NCBI RefSeq assembly: GCF_030272615.1
Contig: NC_081408.1
Coordinates: 613,652,977-613,716,976 of the forward strand
Origin: Cryptomeria japonica
Lineage: Eukaryota; Streptophyta; Pinopsida; Cupressales; Cupressaceae
Direction: 5' to 3'
Length of the DNA stretch: 64,000 nt
The notes under the pieces were generated by a model. That model worked only from the letters and a program-made list of their open reading frames with translations, was not told the DNA's origin and made no database searches. A program made the translations under genes and the position numbers. Shown here piece after piece: positions 36,603-48,894 of the stretch (position 1 is the first letter of the stretch; each line of letters starts with the position of its first letter).

Positions 36603-37404
36603 TGTAGACACTCAAAATTGTCATGTCTAATTAAATAAATATTTTATTTATTTAATTATCTAAGCTTAATTCTTCTATTAATTAAATAAATTTTTATTTA
36701 TTTAATTAATTCATTTATCCTCTTCTAGCCTTATTTCTCATTTAAATAAATACATTTATTTATTTAAATTATCCCTTTCCTAAATTAAATAAATATTTTA
36801 TTTATTTAATTATCTTACTTCTTCTATTAATTAAATAAATCTTTATTTATTTAATTAAACCTTTTCTACCCATGACACATGTCATTCATCTCTTAATTCA
36901 TACACTACCTACCCCTTTCATTATTTTATTATTTCTTTTACCTACCCTCTAATCCTAGCCGACCTCTCTTTTTACACCTCTCAATCTTAACCCTCCATTT
37001 CATATTGTGTCTTCTATTTAAGAAGATGCTTTCTTCATTATCAAACCCTAATGATCCTAATCATTCTATGCATCCTAATCACTCAGCCTAATCGACAATT
37101 TGGAGGACTCGACTACACTACGATTCTACTTGCAACCACATTCCGTTCTTTGTTGAGCTCTTGTGCACATAAAATCTGAGAGCAAATATATCAAGCAAGA
37201 TCAATGGAGATAGGAAGAATGGAGATCAAAACCCTATTGGACATGTGATGGTATAATCTTTGTGATTTCATTTGATTTGCATTGTCTTAGGTAATCTTCA
37301 TATGTTATGGTGGATCTTTACTGATTGTTAAGCTAGGGTTTTGTGGTTGGATTCATTTAGCCTTTCAATATTGTTATTATTGTTATCCATTTTCACCATA
37401 CACA
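36603..37404 (+). mobile_element. Solo LTR (802 bp) with AT palindrome array
   Basis: It runs TGTAGACACTCAAAATTG to TTTTCACCATACACA with a perfect 5-bp duplication AGGTC at 36598-36602 and 37405-37409. It is the same family as 25856-26615 in the opposite orientation; both carry several palindromes of the type TTAAATAAATATTTTATTTA and share TTGTTGAGCTCTTGTGCACA near the LTR middle. Confidence 0.85.
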
Positions 37405-37559
37405 AGGTCTACCATTAGCAACAAAAGGATCATCATGGCCAGATGATCAAGATCTCACTATGTCCAAAAAGGGAAAAACCCCTAGATAGGAACCACATCC
37501 CAAGCCTTGCTTGTTGAGGTTAATGAAAGAAAAAAATTGTGACATTTTCATATGGGACA

Positions 37560-37880
37560 TATAAAGTATTGACTATTTCACTTCATGCTGTAAGAAGGAT
37601 TTTGTGAAATGATTAATTTTATGTCATTTGCCTCCTAGTGGTGTATGTGATGGTTGCATGATTTGTAAACATAAAAAATATGTAGTACAAAAGGGGAAGA
37701 CACAAAAAGCATCCTCACTATTATTAAAGTTGGTTCATTCAAAATTGTGTGGAATGCGTATTTATTGATATGGTGGTATAAAGTACAATCTCACATTCAT
37801 TGATGACTAGGTTCTAGAAAGGTATGAGTCTATTTTTAAAATATAAAATAATTGTTCTAGATTTCTCTTATCTTTAAAGC
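37560..37880 (+). pseudogene. Ty1/copia integrase remnant
   Basis: One frame reads PPSGVCDGCMICKHKKY, the Cys-x2-Cys end of the integrase zinc finger. It is followed by LLKLVHSKLCGMRIY, a stop, then YGGIKYNLTFIDD. In copia integrases the first catalytic Asp sits in LVHSDLCG; here that position is Lys. The protein would have joined element DNA to the host chromosome. No upstream gag or flanking LTR of the same element was identified. Confidence 0.7.
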
Positions 37881-37899
37881 AATAGTTGATAATTAGAAT

Positions 37900-38469
37900 G
37901 TTATAGCTTATAAAAATGAGGTAGAAAAAAGAATAATAGGGCACTTATTGAGATGACAAGGTGTATGTTGCAGGTCATGAATCAGTGCACACTCAAATCC
38001 AAATTGGCCAACATGACAAGTCCAATGATGACTAAAATTATAGCATGCAAACCTATATGGAATGAAACATGAAAAATATAATTTTCAATTGATCTCTCTA
38101 AGGTAGCATGTTGTATCAACCACTTAGAGATCTCTACATGTTGTTTATGCTTTCCCTTTGCCATTTGTTAGATGTTCATCTTTTAATTTTGCATAAATAT
38201 GTTTTTCATCTCTTAATGATGACTTTTCCACTTTGTCTAGTGGTAAACTTATTTATGTATCTATATACATGATTTTTTCTAATTATGTGGGTTTTTCTTC
38301 AATGCTTACTTCCATTTAGCTTGGTTTAAACTAACCTATCTCTTCACCTTAAAAAGTCATAATATCTATTAATAGCCCCCCTTTTCACAATTAGAGGGTC
38401 CATATTTTTTGGACTTTCACTTATAATTTGAGAATTCTTTTGATCACTATTTCAACTTTCTAATCTTTT
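37900..38469. other. Intergenic, no gene recognised
   Basis: AT-rich sequence without recognised similarity, probably the decayed continuation of the copia remnant. Confidence 0.35.
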
Positions 38470-38474
38470 ATTTT

Positions 38475-38994
38475 TGTTAGAACATAATGTTGTTAGGGGT
38501 CACATCCTTATAACATTTATATATAATGTTCTAATATAAGGTCATAAAACCTTATATATTATATGGTTTATAAGCATATCCCATTTGAAATAATTATAAT
38601 TTAGTAACTATTAGATAATTATTATTTTTTGAATGGGGGTTATTGAAAAGGTGTGACTAGTGAAGGCACCCTTTGTTCTATATTTAAGGAGGTTCTCTCT
38701 CATTTGAGAGGTGTGGAAATTGGAGATTTGTAGCGCGTTGTATCACTATGCACAAGAGATATTATTGGTCGTGTGGAAGTATTGGAGGAGTGTCCTCAGC
38801 TTCAACTCTATTTTATGATAGATTACATTTGTAAGTGTTTTAATAAAATGACACTTTATGAGTTTTTTTACCCGAAAGGGTTTTCCCCATATATATCTTG
38901 TAGAATGTGTTAATTTATGGTTGTATGATTCTTAATGTATTTATTTTATATCTTTTTTATAATGTTTAGTATCCTAAGATCCTAATTTCTAACA
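38475..38994 (+). repeat. 5' LTR of the 6.6 kb retrotransposon
   Basis: TG...CA ends. It contains ACCCGAAAGGGTTTTCCCC near 38869. The primer-binding site TGGTATTAGAGCATATTAG follows at 38995. Confidence 0.85.
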
Positions 38995-41827
38995 TGGTAT
39001 TAGAGCATATTAGGCCATACTAAGCATTGTTACAGGTTATGTTGAAAAATACGTTGAACTTAATGGAAAATCTCTTTATGGAAATTCCTACAATCCATGT
39101 CACAAATCTTAGTAAATGACATAATTTTTCATTGCTAATCTATTTTTTTAGGAAGAAATGCATGATATATTACATTAGTTGAGCAACATTATTACAAGGA
39201 CACCTTTAAAAAAAGAGGCTTAACGTTTGGGATTGCACCTCAAGGTAAAAATCTGATACTTTTTTTTCCCAAAGAAAGTTTTTCTTTGAGAAGAATAGAA
39301 ATAGTTTTTTCTTATAAAACTTTCCTCTATTATTTTTGGAAATGTTCAATATGAATAACATTTATGCACAAAGACAATTTGTCCAATCGTATCTTTACTC
39401 CCTAACATAAAAGTACAATGCTTATAATAATAAAGATATATCATTTATCAATATTTCATAATATTTATTTGATATTTACAATAGTAAAGATAAAATTATC
39501 AAAATATTATATATATTCTATTACTCCGATCATTAAAAATATCAAACATAACACTACTAACAATAAACCCTTAAAAATTATGATATCTTATTATGCTCTC
39601 AATATGAACACCACAAATCAACTACAATGAGCTCTTAATACTAAATATATCATTTTATGATCTCATGAGTCTAATTTTGAAATAGTTGCCAAAAGAACTA
39701 AAACTAGAAGTTCTAAATTCTAATTTTAGAATAGTTGCCAAAAGAACTAAAACCATAAGTTATATACTAACTTTGTAACAGTGCAAAGAACATAAACCAG
39801 AACCTACTACAAAGGATAGAATTTCCTTATAACCATTTTTGACATAAGCCCCATTTGGAAAATAGGCCACTTACACAAAATTCTTATGCCTGATCAACTT
39901 CAAATTTTCACTTAAAGCATGTTTGAAAACCACTTCTAACAAAATCTGACTCCATTCCTAAGTATGAACCAATTCTAACAAAATCTAACTCCATTCCTAA
40001 GTATGATGTATTAAAAATATCTAACTCCATTCCTAGTATAATATATGACAAAAATCTGACTCCATGATGCTTTGATGAGAATTAAACCTTTGATTGAAGT
40101 AAATTACATCCACTATTTGATTTTATTTGCAAACTCCAAAAGCTTTTTCAACATATACATTTTGTGGATCTCTAGCCATTATTTCTAGTAAACTCATATG
40201 GAGCACATTAATAGTGAGATTCAGGTTTTCCTATGGAAGCATTAAAACTTCCCATTTTATCTCGAAACAAATGAATCGATTAGTATTGATCATTTGTAAT
40301 AAAGTATACCTAATCAAGGAAATTATGTGAATAGTTTCCTTGAAATTTTTTAGAAATACATAGTGTTGATATAGTCATTGGTAAAATACGTCAAGATTAT
40401 AATTAATAGGTTCAATTTTAAGTTCAACAAAGATTTGGCTTTATTCTTAAATTCTAATTGTTTGAATTTTTATAGGATATTAACTTTGACTTATATATCT
40501 TATGGTGCAATTAGATTTTATACCCCTACTAAACATGATACATGAACATGATGGTATTGAATATCTAGGCTTGTATAAAACTCAAATGTAAAGTCACTTT
40601 GTCATTTTAGAATTTACTTGTAGATGTGAATGAACATATTATTGACTTAGTCTCGTGGTCTTAATTTTATATATTATTATCTCGAGAGGATGTAAGATTG
40701 TTGTGAACTCTTATTTACTTACATTTTGGGTCCAACAATTACAAATTAACCTTTTATGGATTTTTTTCATTACAAGACTCCTTATAAGTATTAAACAATA
40801 AATAGTCTCGAGTCTATCAAAGACTCCAAACTTGTCTATCATATAAAGGTCAAGAGCTTATCTTTGGTTGATTAGTTAACCTTTTATAATCGGCTAAATT
40901 AAGAATTCAAGGAACAAACAAGGAATTAGTATTGAGCATGTTTAAATGAGATATTTTTGCAAGGGAAATCTTTAATTTGTATTAATGTGTTGATCAATGT
41001 CTAATTATGTTTACTCATAGGCATGTTATAATGTATCATTAACGAAGTTTTCACAATAGTTTAAATCACTACTCAAAAGATTGTGCTAAAGCTAGTCTTT
41101 AAGAGGAATCTTTTTGCCTCATACTTATAACTAGTTATCAACATGTTATATGTACCAAATTTAATATAATACCATAAAAATGGAACAAATTGGACCCTAA
41201 AATACATAGGTGGTCCACACAATAACCTAAGGAGGTCACTATTGCTGTCAAAGAAATTCTCATTCTTGTTATATTGAAATGTCAAATTCATTTCCTTTTA
41301 CAAAAACACAAGTATGATAAAGTGAATCAAAAGATAAGAGAAAAAGAATCTCAAACTCTTACACATCCATATACAAAGTGAAATTTCATAAACCTTAAAG
41401 AAAATTTTGGCTACTATATTTTCATTGCTATCTTATATGTTACTTTAGCTTACATTTTTTATGAAGCTTAAGGTAACCCCTAAATTATTGGGTGGAAAGA
41501 ACATTTTTAATGGGTGGTTATCACCATAATAAACTGTCTGGAGAGAAAACCTGGAAGGGATAGCTAACCCATTCCGTAAATTTTTATGGATCACTACTAT
41601 ATGTAGTAGCATGTCTATTTTTTTAAACAAGACAATTAATAATTCATGCTTATTCTTATGAAAATATATGTTGATCTCCTTGCTACCAATTATTGGACTA
41701 TATTTTACATTTGTGAGGAATATTATATGATCTTTGGCAAACGACAAATCCATAATATTATGTTCTCTATGCACCAGAAATCAAGTTTAATTGATTACTA
41801 TATGTCACTGACTATATTGGTGCTTCT

Positions 41828-43424
41828 AACCAGAACCACACTCAACATTTGTTTTGTTTGGGGATATTTTTGCGTGATAGAAAGTTTGAAACGACTCGTG
41901 CATGACTCTCTCGCCTGTTCCCCTGCAGCCCCCTGCTAGTGATCGCCCCATTGGTTCGGACAGGGATGTTGGTCCGTCATGGGCGTCTGTGGCCACTGGG
42001 GGCCCTCACCATGAAGCTGGACATTGTTCTGCTAGGGTTCCTTCTTCACGCAGAGGGGTTGGGAGAGGGTTTATCCCTGTCTCCTGTGTCGCTTCTGTTA
42101 AAGCAAATAAGGATTTAGAACAGGAAATTGCGAACAACGTGAAGGTCTTCAAGTAGCATAGTGCTATCTGTAGGTTCAAGGGTATCTGGCCAAGCATCCT
42201 GGAGCTGCACAAGTGGATTTCCCAGCACTGGGATCCCCTCATTTCTAGTATAGTTCACATTTTCTCTATGGCTAAAGGTTTCTTTGTCGCTAAATTTGAG
42301 GATGCTAATGACAGAAGAAAATTCATGTGAAATTTTTTTCTATGAGAAAGATAATATGTCGTTGTTGGCCAAACCTTGGTACTCCAATTTTAACCCCCTT
42401 TTAGAGACATTCAACAAAATTCTGATCTGGGTTAGGCTTCCTTACCTTCCTCTACACTTGTGGGTTGATTCTCTCTTTGAGGATATTGGTGATGCTATCG
42501 GAGATTCCTTATGGTGGATAATGAATCCTATGGGCTTTATCATACTATGTTTGCTCGTATTTTGGTTGAGCTAGATGTTTCTAAGGGTCTACCAACAAAA
42601 ATTGTTATTAACTCCTCTTTTGGTAGTTGGGTCCAGACCTTGGATTATGAGGGTATTTCATTCTAGTGTCGTAGATGTTTCAAAACTGGTCATGCGACAG
42701 GGAATTGTGGGATTGAGAAGAAAAAAATATTCGGCTTCTTGGTGGTCGGGGACCTCTCACCAACATTATACGGTTAGGAAATCTTTTATTGATGTTGGGG
42801 TTTCTACTTTGGTTGGATCAGACTCTTTAGTGACAATGAAAGATTCTTCAGTTGCCACTATTGTTGTTGTGATACCGAATGTTGTTGTCCCCTCTACTGA
42901 AAATGGTTTGTTGCCTCTTACCCCGTCAATTTCTTCGTGCGTTGATACAATTTTTATCCCTCATGTTAGTGGCGATCCTGTGTCCGCGATGGTGGTACCT
43001 CTTACCTCGTCAACTGCTTCAAAGGGTGTTGGCACAACTTCTGCTGGTTGTGATTCTATGCCCATGACGGTTGTTGCTCCCTCTTTTGGCACCCTTTTTT
43101 CCACTCCGAAAAGATCAGTGTTGGGCCCTGCGAATTGGTTTGTTGCGGTAGCTAAAGTTGAAGATGGTTCGATTACTGTTAAGGGAAAGCATTCAAAGAC
43201 GTCCAAGCCCTCTTTTGATATGACTCTTCGTTCCCACAAGGCCAAATGAGGGCCTTTGTAGTTGATTGTTTGGGCTGGTTTTACTAGCCCTACTGTCTTT
43301 TGGGGTAGTCCTTGTCTTTGTTTTCGTTTGATCTATCTAGTCGGGTTTTCAAGCTTTATGTTTCTTTTAATCTGATGTAACGGGTTTTGGGGCCCCTTCA
43401 AAACCTGTTTTCACTTAATCAAAA
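41828..43424 (+). mobile_element. LINE-like ORF1-only element L6 (subfamily B), nested
   Basis: The element is 1597 bp between perfect 17-bp duplications ACTATATTGGTGCTTCT at 41811-41827 and 43425-43441. It has a 74-bp 5' leader, ORF1, and a 3' UTR of about 175 bp ending GGGGCCCCTTCAAAACC then CACTTAATCAAAA. No ORF2. It is inserted in the internal region of the 6.6 kb LTR retrotransposon, so it is younger than that element. Confidence 0.85.
41902..43249 (+). pseudogene. L6 gag-like ORF1 protein, frameshifted
   Basis: The start ATG at 41902 opens 85 codons of Pro/Gly-rich sequence to a stop at 42154. The same frame continues as HSAICRFKGIWPSILELHKW and FFVAKFEDANDRRKF. After a shift, IWVRLPYLPLHLWVDSLFED follows in the frame of 42284-42574. 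After another shift, 42575-43249 has a complete zinc knuckle CRRCFKTGHATGNC preceded by a stop, then SASWWSGTS, a Val/Ser-rich linker and the basic end DMTLRSHKAK. The C-terminus matches L3. Confidence 0.75.
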
Positions 43425-45092
43425 ACTATATTGGTGCTTCTTTAACAAGAATATGCCTTCAAAACATATGGTGCAGGTGCTATTACATTGATGGTGCAAA
43501 ACTTTAATAAAAAGACCATCTTCTATGTGTCTTTGAATCAAAGGGTGAAATATAAAAGTAGCTCTTGAAGAATTAATACGGATTTGAAGATTTATGGAAG
43601 AGTTCCAATTGGATGCATGTAAAAAGTACCATCTTACTCGAAGATATTTTACTCTTTCCAAATAATATAGTTTCTAAAGAGAGAAAAACATGTTGAAGAT
43701 CTAAGGCACCTCACTAAAAAGTGAAAATATTTCATTATAAAAGTTCTCTCTAGTTCCATCTTAAAAGCACATTGAAGACCATGGGCACATGTTATATATT
43801 GGGATTTCAGCCATCACTTATTAAAACCTATGTGTTGTGATTAGTTTTTAGGTGATGCCATTCAGGGGGAGTGTACATGACACCACCTAGCAACTAAATC
43901 CTAGATGTAAGACCTAATAGGCATAAGACCTTTAGGCATTATATGCTCCAAATTCAAATCAATGTTTGGTGTTAGGTGATTCTATTTAGGGGGAGTGTGC
44001 ATGCCAATGACACCACCTAATGGCTAAATCCTATTTCAAATCATAGAAGTAGGCATAAGTAAGTCCTTATAGGTATGAAGTAGGCATAAGTAAAGCAAGT
44101 CCTTTAAGCGTGCAGGTGGGCATATGTAAGTCCTTTTTGGTTTTATATACTGCAGGTAGGCATTTGTAAGTCCTACAAACACATTTGTGCTCAAGTCCTA
44201 CATGAGTATGTTGTAAATTCTTCTCCTTGTAAATCTTCCACTTGCAAAAGCATTATATTAAAACTTATGGGAACATTTGTATTAAGCCCTATGGGCACTA
44301 TGTAATGAACTTGGGCAGGGATAATCTGAGGAGACCGTGGCTCCAATATATTTTATTAAGACCTCAAAGCATCATTTTTAAAACACTGGGATTATAAATT
44401 ATGACAAGATGACATTCATGTAGTCTAGAATGCATGATCTTCTTGTTGGCATATATTTGTGTCCCTATTTATCATTTTCAAATAAGACCTATGTTACTGG
44501 GATACTTCATTTTTTTTCCATGGAAATTGACATGCAATCCCCTATTAACATTAACGAGGACGAGTGTTGGAACATAATGTTATTAGGGGTCGCATCCTTA
44601 TAACATTTATATATAATGTTCTAATATAAGGTTATAAAACCTTATATAGTATATGCTTTATAAGCATATCCCATTTGAAATAAATTTAATCTAATAACTA
44701 TTAGATTATCAATTATTTGTGAATGGTGGTTATTGAAAAGGTGTGAGTAGTGAAGCCACCCTTCCTCCTATATTTAAGGAGGCTCTCTCTCATTTGAGAG
44801 GTGTGGGAATTTGGAGATTTGTAGTGAGTTGTATCACTATGCACAAGAGGTATTATTGACCATGTGGAAGTATTGGAGGAGTGTCCTCACGTTCAAGTCT
44901 ATTTTATGATAGACTACATTTGTAAGTGTTTTAATAAAATGATGCTTTATGGGGTTTTTTAATCCGAAAGGGTTTTCCCCATATATATCTTGTGTAATGT
45001 GTTAATTTATGATTGTATGATTCTTAATGAATTTATTTTATATATATTTTTATAATGATTAGTATCCTAAGATCCTAATTTTAAACAATTTT

Positions 45093-45650
45093 TATAAGCA
45101 ATCTTACTAGGTATTCTAGATTCCTTTGCCCTACCAAATAGACCTTTGACATTCTATTTCGAAAATCATAAGAAAATTGAACATTAGATATATATCTTTA
45201 TTATAGTTTAAATAGATAATTATTATTATTATTTAATGAGATTTTTTTAATTCAATAATTATTTAAAAAATAAGTGCTTTGGAATTGAAAAGGTTAGTCA
45301 TAATAAGAAATACATATATTTTAGATTTATTTTTCCACAACTCCTTCAAAACCTTCTTCATTTAGAATGTGTTCTTCAAAGATTTCTATTTCAAAATAAT
45401 ATTTACAATATTCTTAAAAGAAAACAAAAGATTCAATTATATGGAATATAGTTTTTCCTTCATCTCTAAAGAAGTTATTTACAAGAATATTTTAAGAACC
45501 ATTTTATTTATTTAGAGTGGGTTATTTAATTAATTATTTAATTACTTTTATTTATTTATTTTTAAAATAAAATAAATAGAAAGGTAATTTATTTATATTA
45601 TATTAATTAAGTAAATTTATATAAGTAATTATTAGATATTATTTATTCAT
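45093..45650. other. Intergenic, no gene recognised
   Basis: Extremely AT-rich (runs of TTTATTTATTT around 45530-45560). Nothing recognised. Confidence 0.4.
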
Positions 45651-46362
45651 TGTTTTTTATTAATAAGCAGCGTTGATTAGGATATCGACCCTTTAACATA
45701 GTCAGAGACTATCAACAACACATTAACCTGTCTAACCTTCAACAACCCAGACCCAACTCAAGGAGGGGTTTGGGGGGGCGAGGAGAACTTCCCCTTTCAC
45801 CTACAACAAACAACAGTCCAGGTGATACTTTCATTGGAACCATCAAGAGAATGATCAGGCGGTAACGACACCGCATGGATACCATCAATAGAGTCAAGAG
45901 AGTGTAGCTGTAGGGCAGAAGTCGGTTGTTGCAGAACAACAAGGGGTTGTTGCTGAACAAGAATAGGCTACTGCAGAGGAGCAACATCAGGAGTAGAACT
46001 AGTAGGTGTAGAGCGGAGCTGCAAGTCAGAGGCGACAAGAGTTGAATCCAAAACCGGAGCAACATGATTTGGAACCTCATGGACAACAACAACAACATTA
46101 TTGGCGGAGGGTGGCTCATCAGTCGAGTCAGGTGATCCAAGGTGGCATCTTTCCACCAAGTATTTGGACCCTTGTGATGTGGAAGGGAGCAATCCGATGC
46201 TAAATGATCCATGACAAAGCATTTTCTGCAACAAAAGGGGAGACTCTCAAAATCCAACGGTTGAGTCCAAGGCTTATCCCCGACCATCAGGACCATGTCC
46301 CCAGGGAGGGGCGAGGAGATGTCAATATCCACTAGGATACGAGAAAAGGTGGAGTGACCCAT
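45651..46362 (-). mobile_element. LINE-like element L8, 5'-truncated (subfamily A)
   Basis: The minus-strand tail TTATTAATAAAAAACAA lies at about 45651-45667. The open frame 46362-45739 starts in the core (MGHSTFSRILVDIDISSPLP), then PWTQPLDFESLPF, and the zinc knuckle CCRKCFVMDHLASDC (C-x2-C-x4-H-x4-C kept), NTWWKDAT, and after a frameshift a Gln-rich linker and SPGLLFVVGERG. The coding similarity starts abruptly at 46362, so the copy is 5'-truncated. The flanks are so AT-rich that a target duplication cannot be judged. Confidence 0.65.
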
Positions 46363-46665
46363 GGAATTTTTATTTTATTTTTAATCGATAATTGATTGAT
46401 TTTTTTGTCAATAAATATATATTCTATATTGATATTAAAATTAAGCTACAGACATTGTCACCATGTTTAAAAAGAAGGGATTAACCCCAAAAGCAAAAAC
46501 AGTAAAATTTCTTTTTAGGTAACTAAACTCCAAAAGAGGTCTATACACAGATAGCCATAAATAAACACACAAAAACTTCAAACTAGAGCTAATACTACCA
46601 AAAAGAAAGAAGTCCTAAAGACAAACCCTACTTGGTTTTATTTTCATTCCCGGGCCATTTACCTA

Positions 46666-48080
46666 TTAATCTTCGACTTCAAACTTTGGTCTCTTTCCCT
46701 CACCCTGCTTCATCTTTGTCTCCTGGTTCATTCTCCTTTCAACCTCGGTCGAGCAAATGAAAATCATTAAGTCCTCCCATGCTTCACGAGCCTCTTCAGT
46801 CCTTGCAACTCTATCAGTGTTATCTCTCCAGAGCTCAAACAAACGATGCTCCACATTGATGTGATCTAGCATGATTCCATCACCAAAAGGACGTCGTAGA
46901 CCTTGTCCTAGAACTGCTCTCTCCAACAAAGAAACCAACCCACACATAGAATGTGTAGGGACACACCTTGGTCGCCCATTCAATCTCCGACTTTGTCCCA
47001 AAGGAGAGTCCCCAAGCCACCAACATTGAAATTATGTCCATATTAGTTCTATATCTAAATTCGGACACCAAAAACTCATTACCCAACAACCTCTTGATAA
47101 TGTCCATAAACTCTTCCTCACCGAAGAGGAAAATACCACCCAATCACTTATCTATGATCCAACCCAAGAAAGCCAATTGTTGTTTGATGGAGTGCATAGT
47201 GAAATTAGCTTCCATCTTTGCAACCAAAGCACGTGGGATGAAACTCTCTTTCCACTAGTCTTCTACACCACACCACACCACCCAAAAAACAAGCCTCAAG
47301 TCAAAATGAAAGACATGCATCGATTTAGGAAACCCAAAAAAATCGTGAAAAATTCGAATACAAAATCCATTCCCAACTCAACCGCATGACAAAACACATG
47401 CCACCTTACATCCTTCCAATAAAGGAGAGCTTGCAATAATAGCAAGCAAGGTGGCGACATAGATTAAATGATAAGCAGGTAAGCTCAACAAGGATAAATA
47501 TAAATAAAATATTAAAAAATCGTTGACCACTTCCTACCACAAGGAAAACACACAGTCACCTCATGTCACGATTTAAACCCCACAAGCTGCATCATCCCCT
47601 TTGTTGTCCCACCATCGAACTACTTAATGATCCAAATCACACCCCTAAGTTGGACAAAGTGTCTGCCTCCACATTGCCTTCCCTCTGAGTGTGGAAAATT
47701 TTAAAATCTTGAAAAGATTTTTTTTTTGTAAATAATACTAATAAATTTATTGATACACCAACACTATGAGGACCCTTTAGCAATTATGTATGTCACTATC
47801 TTGGAGTCCCTCTCTAAATGCAGTTTGGAAACTTTGAGATTGCTTGCGAAGTCGACTGCTAACAATGTGGCTTTCACCTCAGCATCATTGTTTGTGCCAT
47901 TAGGTAACCTTTGAGCTCATTTAGCTACAATCATACCTTCCTCATCTTCGGCAATACAACCCGCTCTTGAGATCCCAAAATTACCTCACGAAGCACCATC
48001 AAAATTGATCTCCATCCATCCTTTCTTCGATCTCTCCTAGCCAGACAAATCTACATCCCCCACCATAAGATATACCCTAC
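46666..48080 (-). pseudogene. LINE RNase H domain and conserved downstream segment (copy 2)
   Basis: Minus strand, 48040-47760: EINFDGAS, a stop, GNFGISRAGCIAEDEEGMIV, RLPNGTNNDAEVKATLLAVD, LHLERDSKIVTYII. The three acidic RNase H residues (Asp, Glu, Asp) are all present. FHTQREGNVEADTLSNLGV follows near 47650. Then comes a conserved segment in two open frames, 47143-46880 (LLGNEFLVSEFRYRTNMDII, KSEIEWATKVC) and 47001-46666 (VSLLERAVLGQGLRRPFGDG, HRLFELWRDNTDRVART, ending in KMKQGEGKRPKFEVED). The segment matches the one downstream of RNase H at 24.7-24.9 kb. I do not recognise it. The 111-codon frame is intact but the element as a whole is broken. Confidence 0.6.
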
Positions 48081-48099
48081 CAGGCCCATTAACAGACAC

Positions 48100-48890
48100 A
48101 ATTGAGTGATTGTTATAAATTTAGTTTTATTCAATTAAAATAGTTCATTCATTTAAACAATCAAAAATTTCAAAAGAAAAAATTCTTTATAGTTGCATTG
48201 ATTAATTAGTTCAAATTTATTTCTTGCACACAAAATCATAAAACAACAAAAATAATTTGTACCAAACAAATACACATCCAAAGAGTTGAGAAATCAAATA
48301 GACTCTTAACTTTTAAATCATCAAGGCAAACAAAACAACAATCATTTGGCTCATTAGATCATCTTAATATTGAGGACCACTATCAATTTTATCGAGCACA
48401 TGTGTCCTTGATCAAGATGAGACTTGTTTAAAATAATATTTGGATTGTTAAGAGATGTTCTTCCCACTCCTAGCATTTTTCGTGAATATGCATATCTTCT
48501 AGACAATATGTGATGAGAGAATATTAATTTGGAAGCATTGCAATAAACTTTCATTCACTTAACAAAATTTCAACTAGAAAACACTCAATGAATCACTTTT
48601 TTGCAAATTCCTAGAATCCCTTAACATGTTTGCAATAGATCCTCTTCCACATATGATCCACCTTTTAATCCCCAAAGAAGAAGGGGATCCATCCAAATCA
48701 TCACTCATCCCACCAATATACCAACTTGCACCACCTCTACAATAATGCATAATGATTTTTATCTAACCAAGGTGAACAAGTGTGTTGTGTGTGTACCTAA
48801 TTTCAATGTAATATTTTGGCTAACTTGACATAAAAGACACATATTTTTGACAATTATTTTAACTTTCCTCCTTTCACCTTACCTTTCTCC
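48100..48890. other. Intergenic, no gene recognised
   Basis: AT-rich with no recognised similarity. Confidence 0.4.
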
Positions 48891-48894
48891 ATCT

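Larger units (their letters stand above)
38475..45087 (+). mobile_element. Complete LTR retrotransposon (6.6 kb) with nested LINE-like element L6
   Basis: Two LTRs of 520 and 523 bp (38475-38994 and 44565-45087) start TGTTAGAACATAATG or TGTTGGAACATAATG and end in CTAACA or TAAACA. A 5-bp duplication ATTTT lies at 38470-38474 and 45088-45092. TGGTATTAGAGC directly after the left LTR is a copia-type primer-binding site for initiator tRNA-Met. The internal region is 5.6 kb, 1.6 kb of it L6. I recognise no gag, protease, integrase or RT in it, so it is either a non-autonomous element or very decayed; the two LTRs are still close in sequence, which argues against great age. Two tandem 124-bp units at 43850 and 43974 each carry AGGGGGAGTGT, resembling a polypurine tract. 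Confidence 0.85.
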
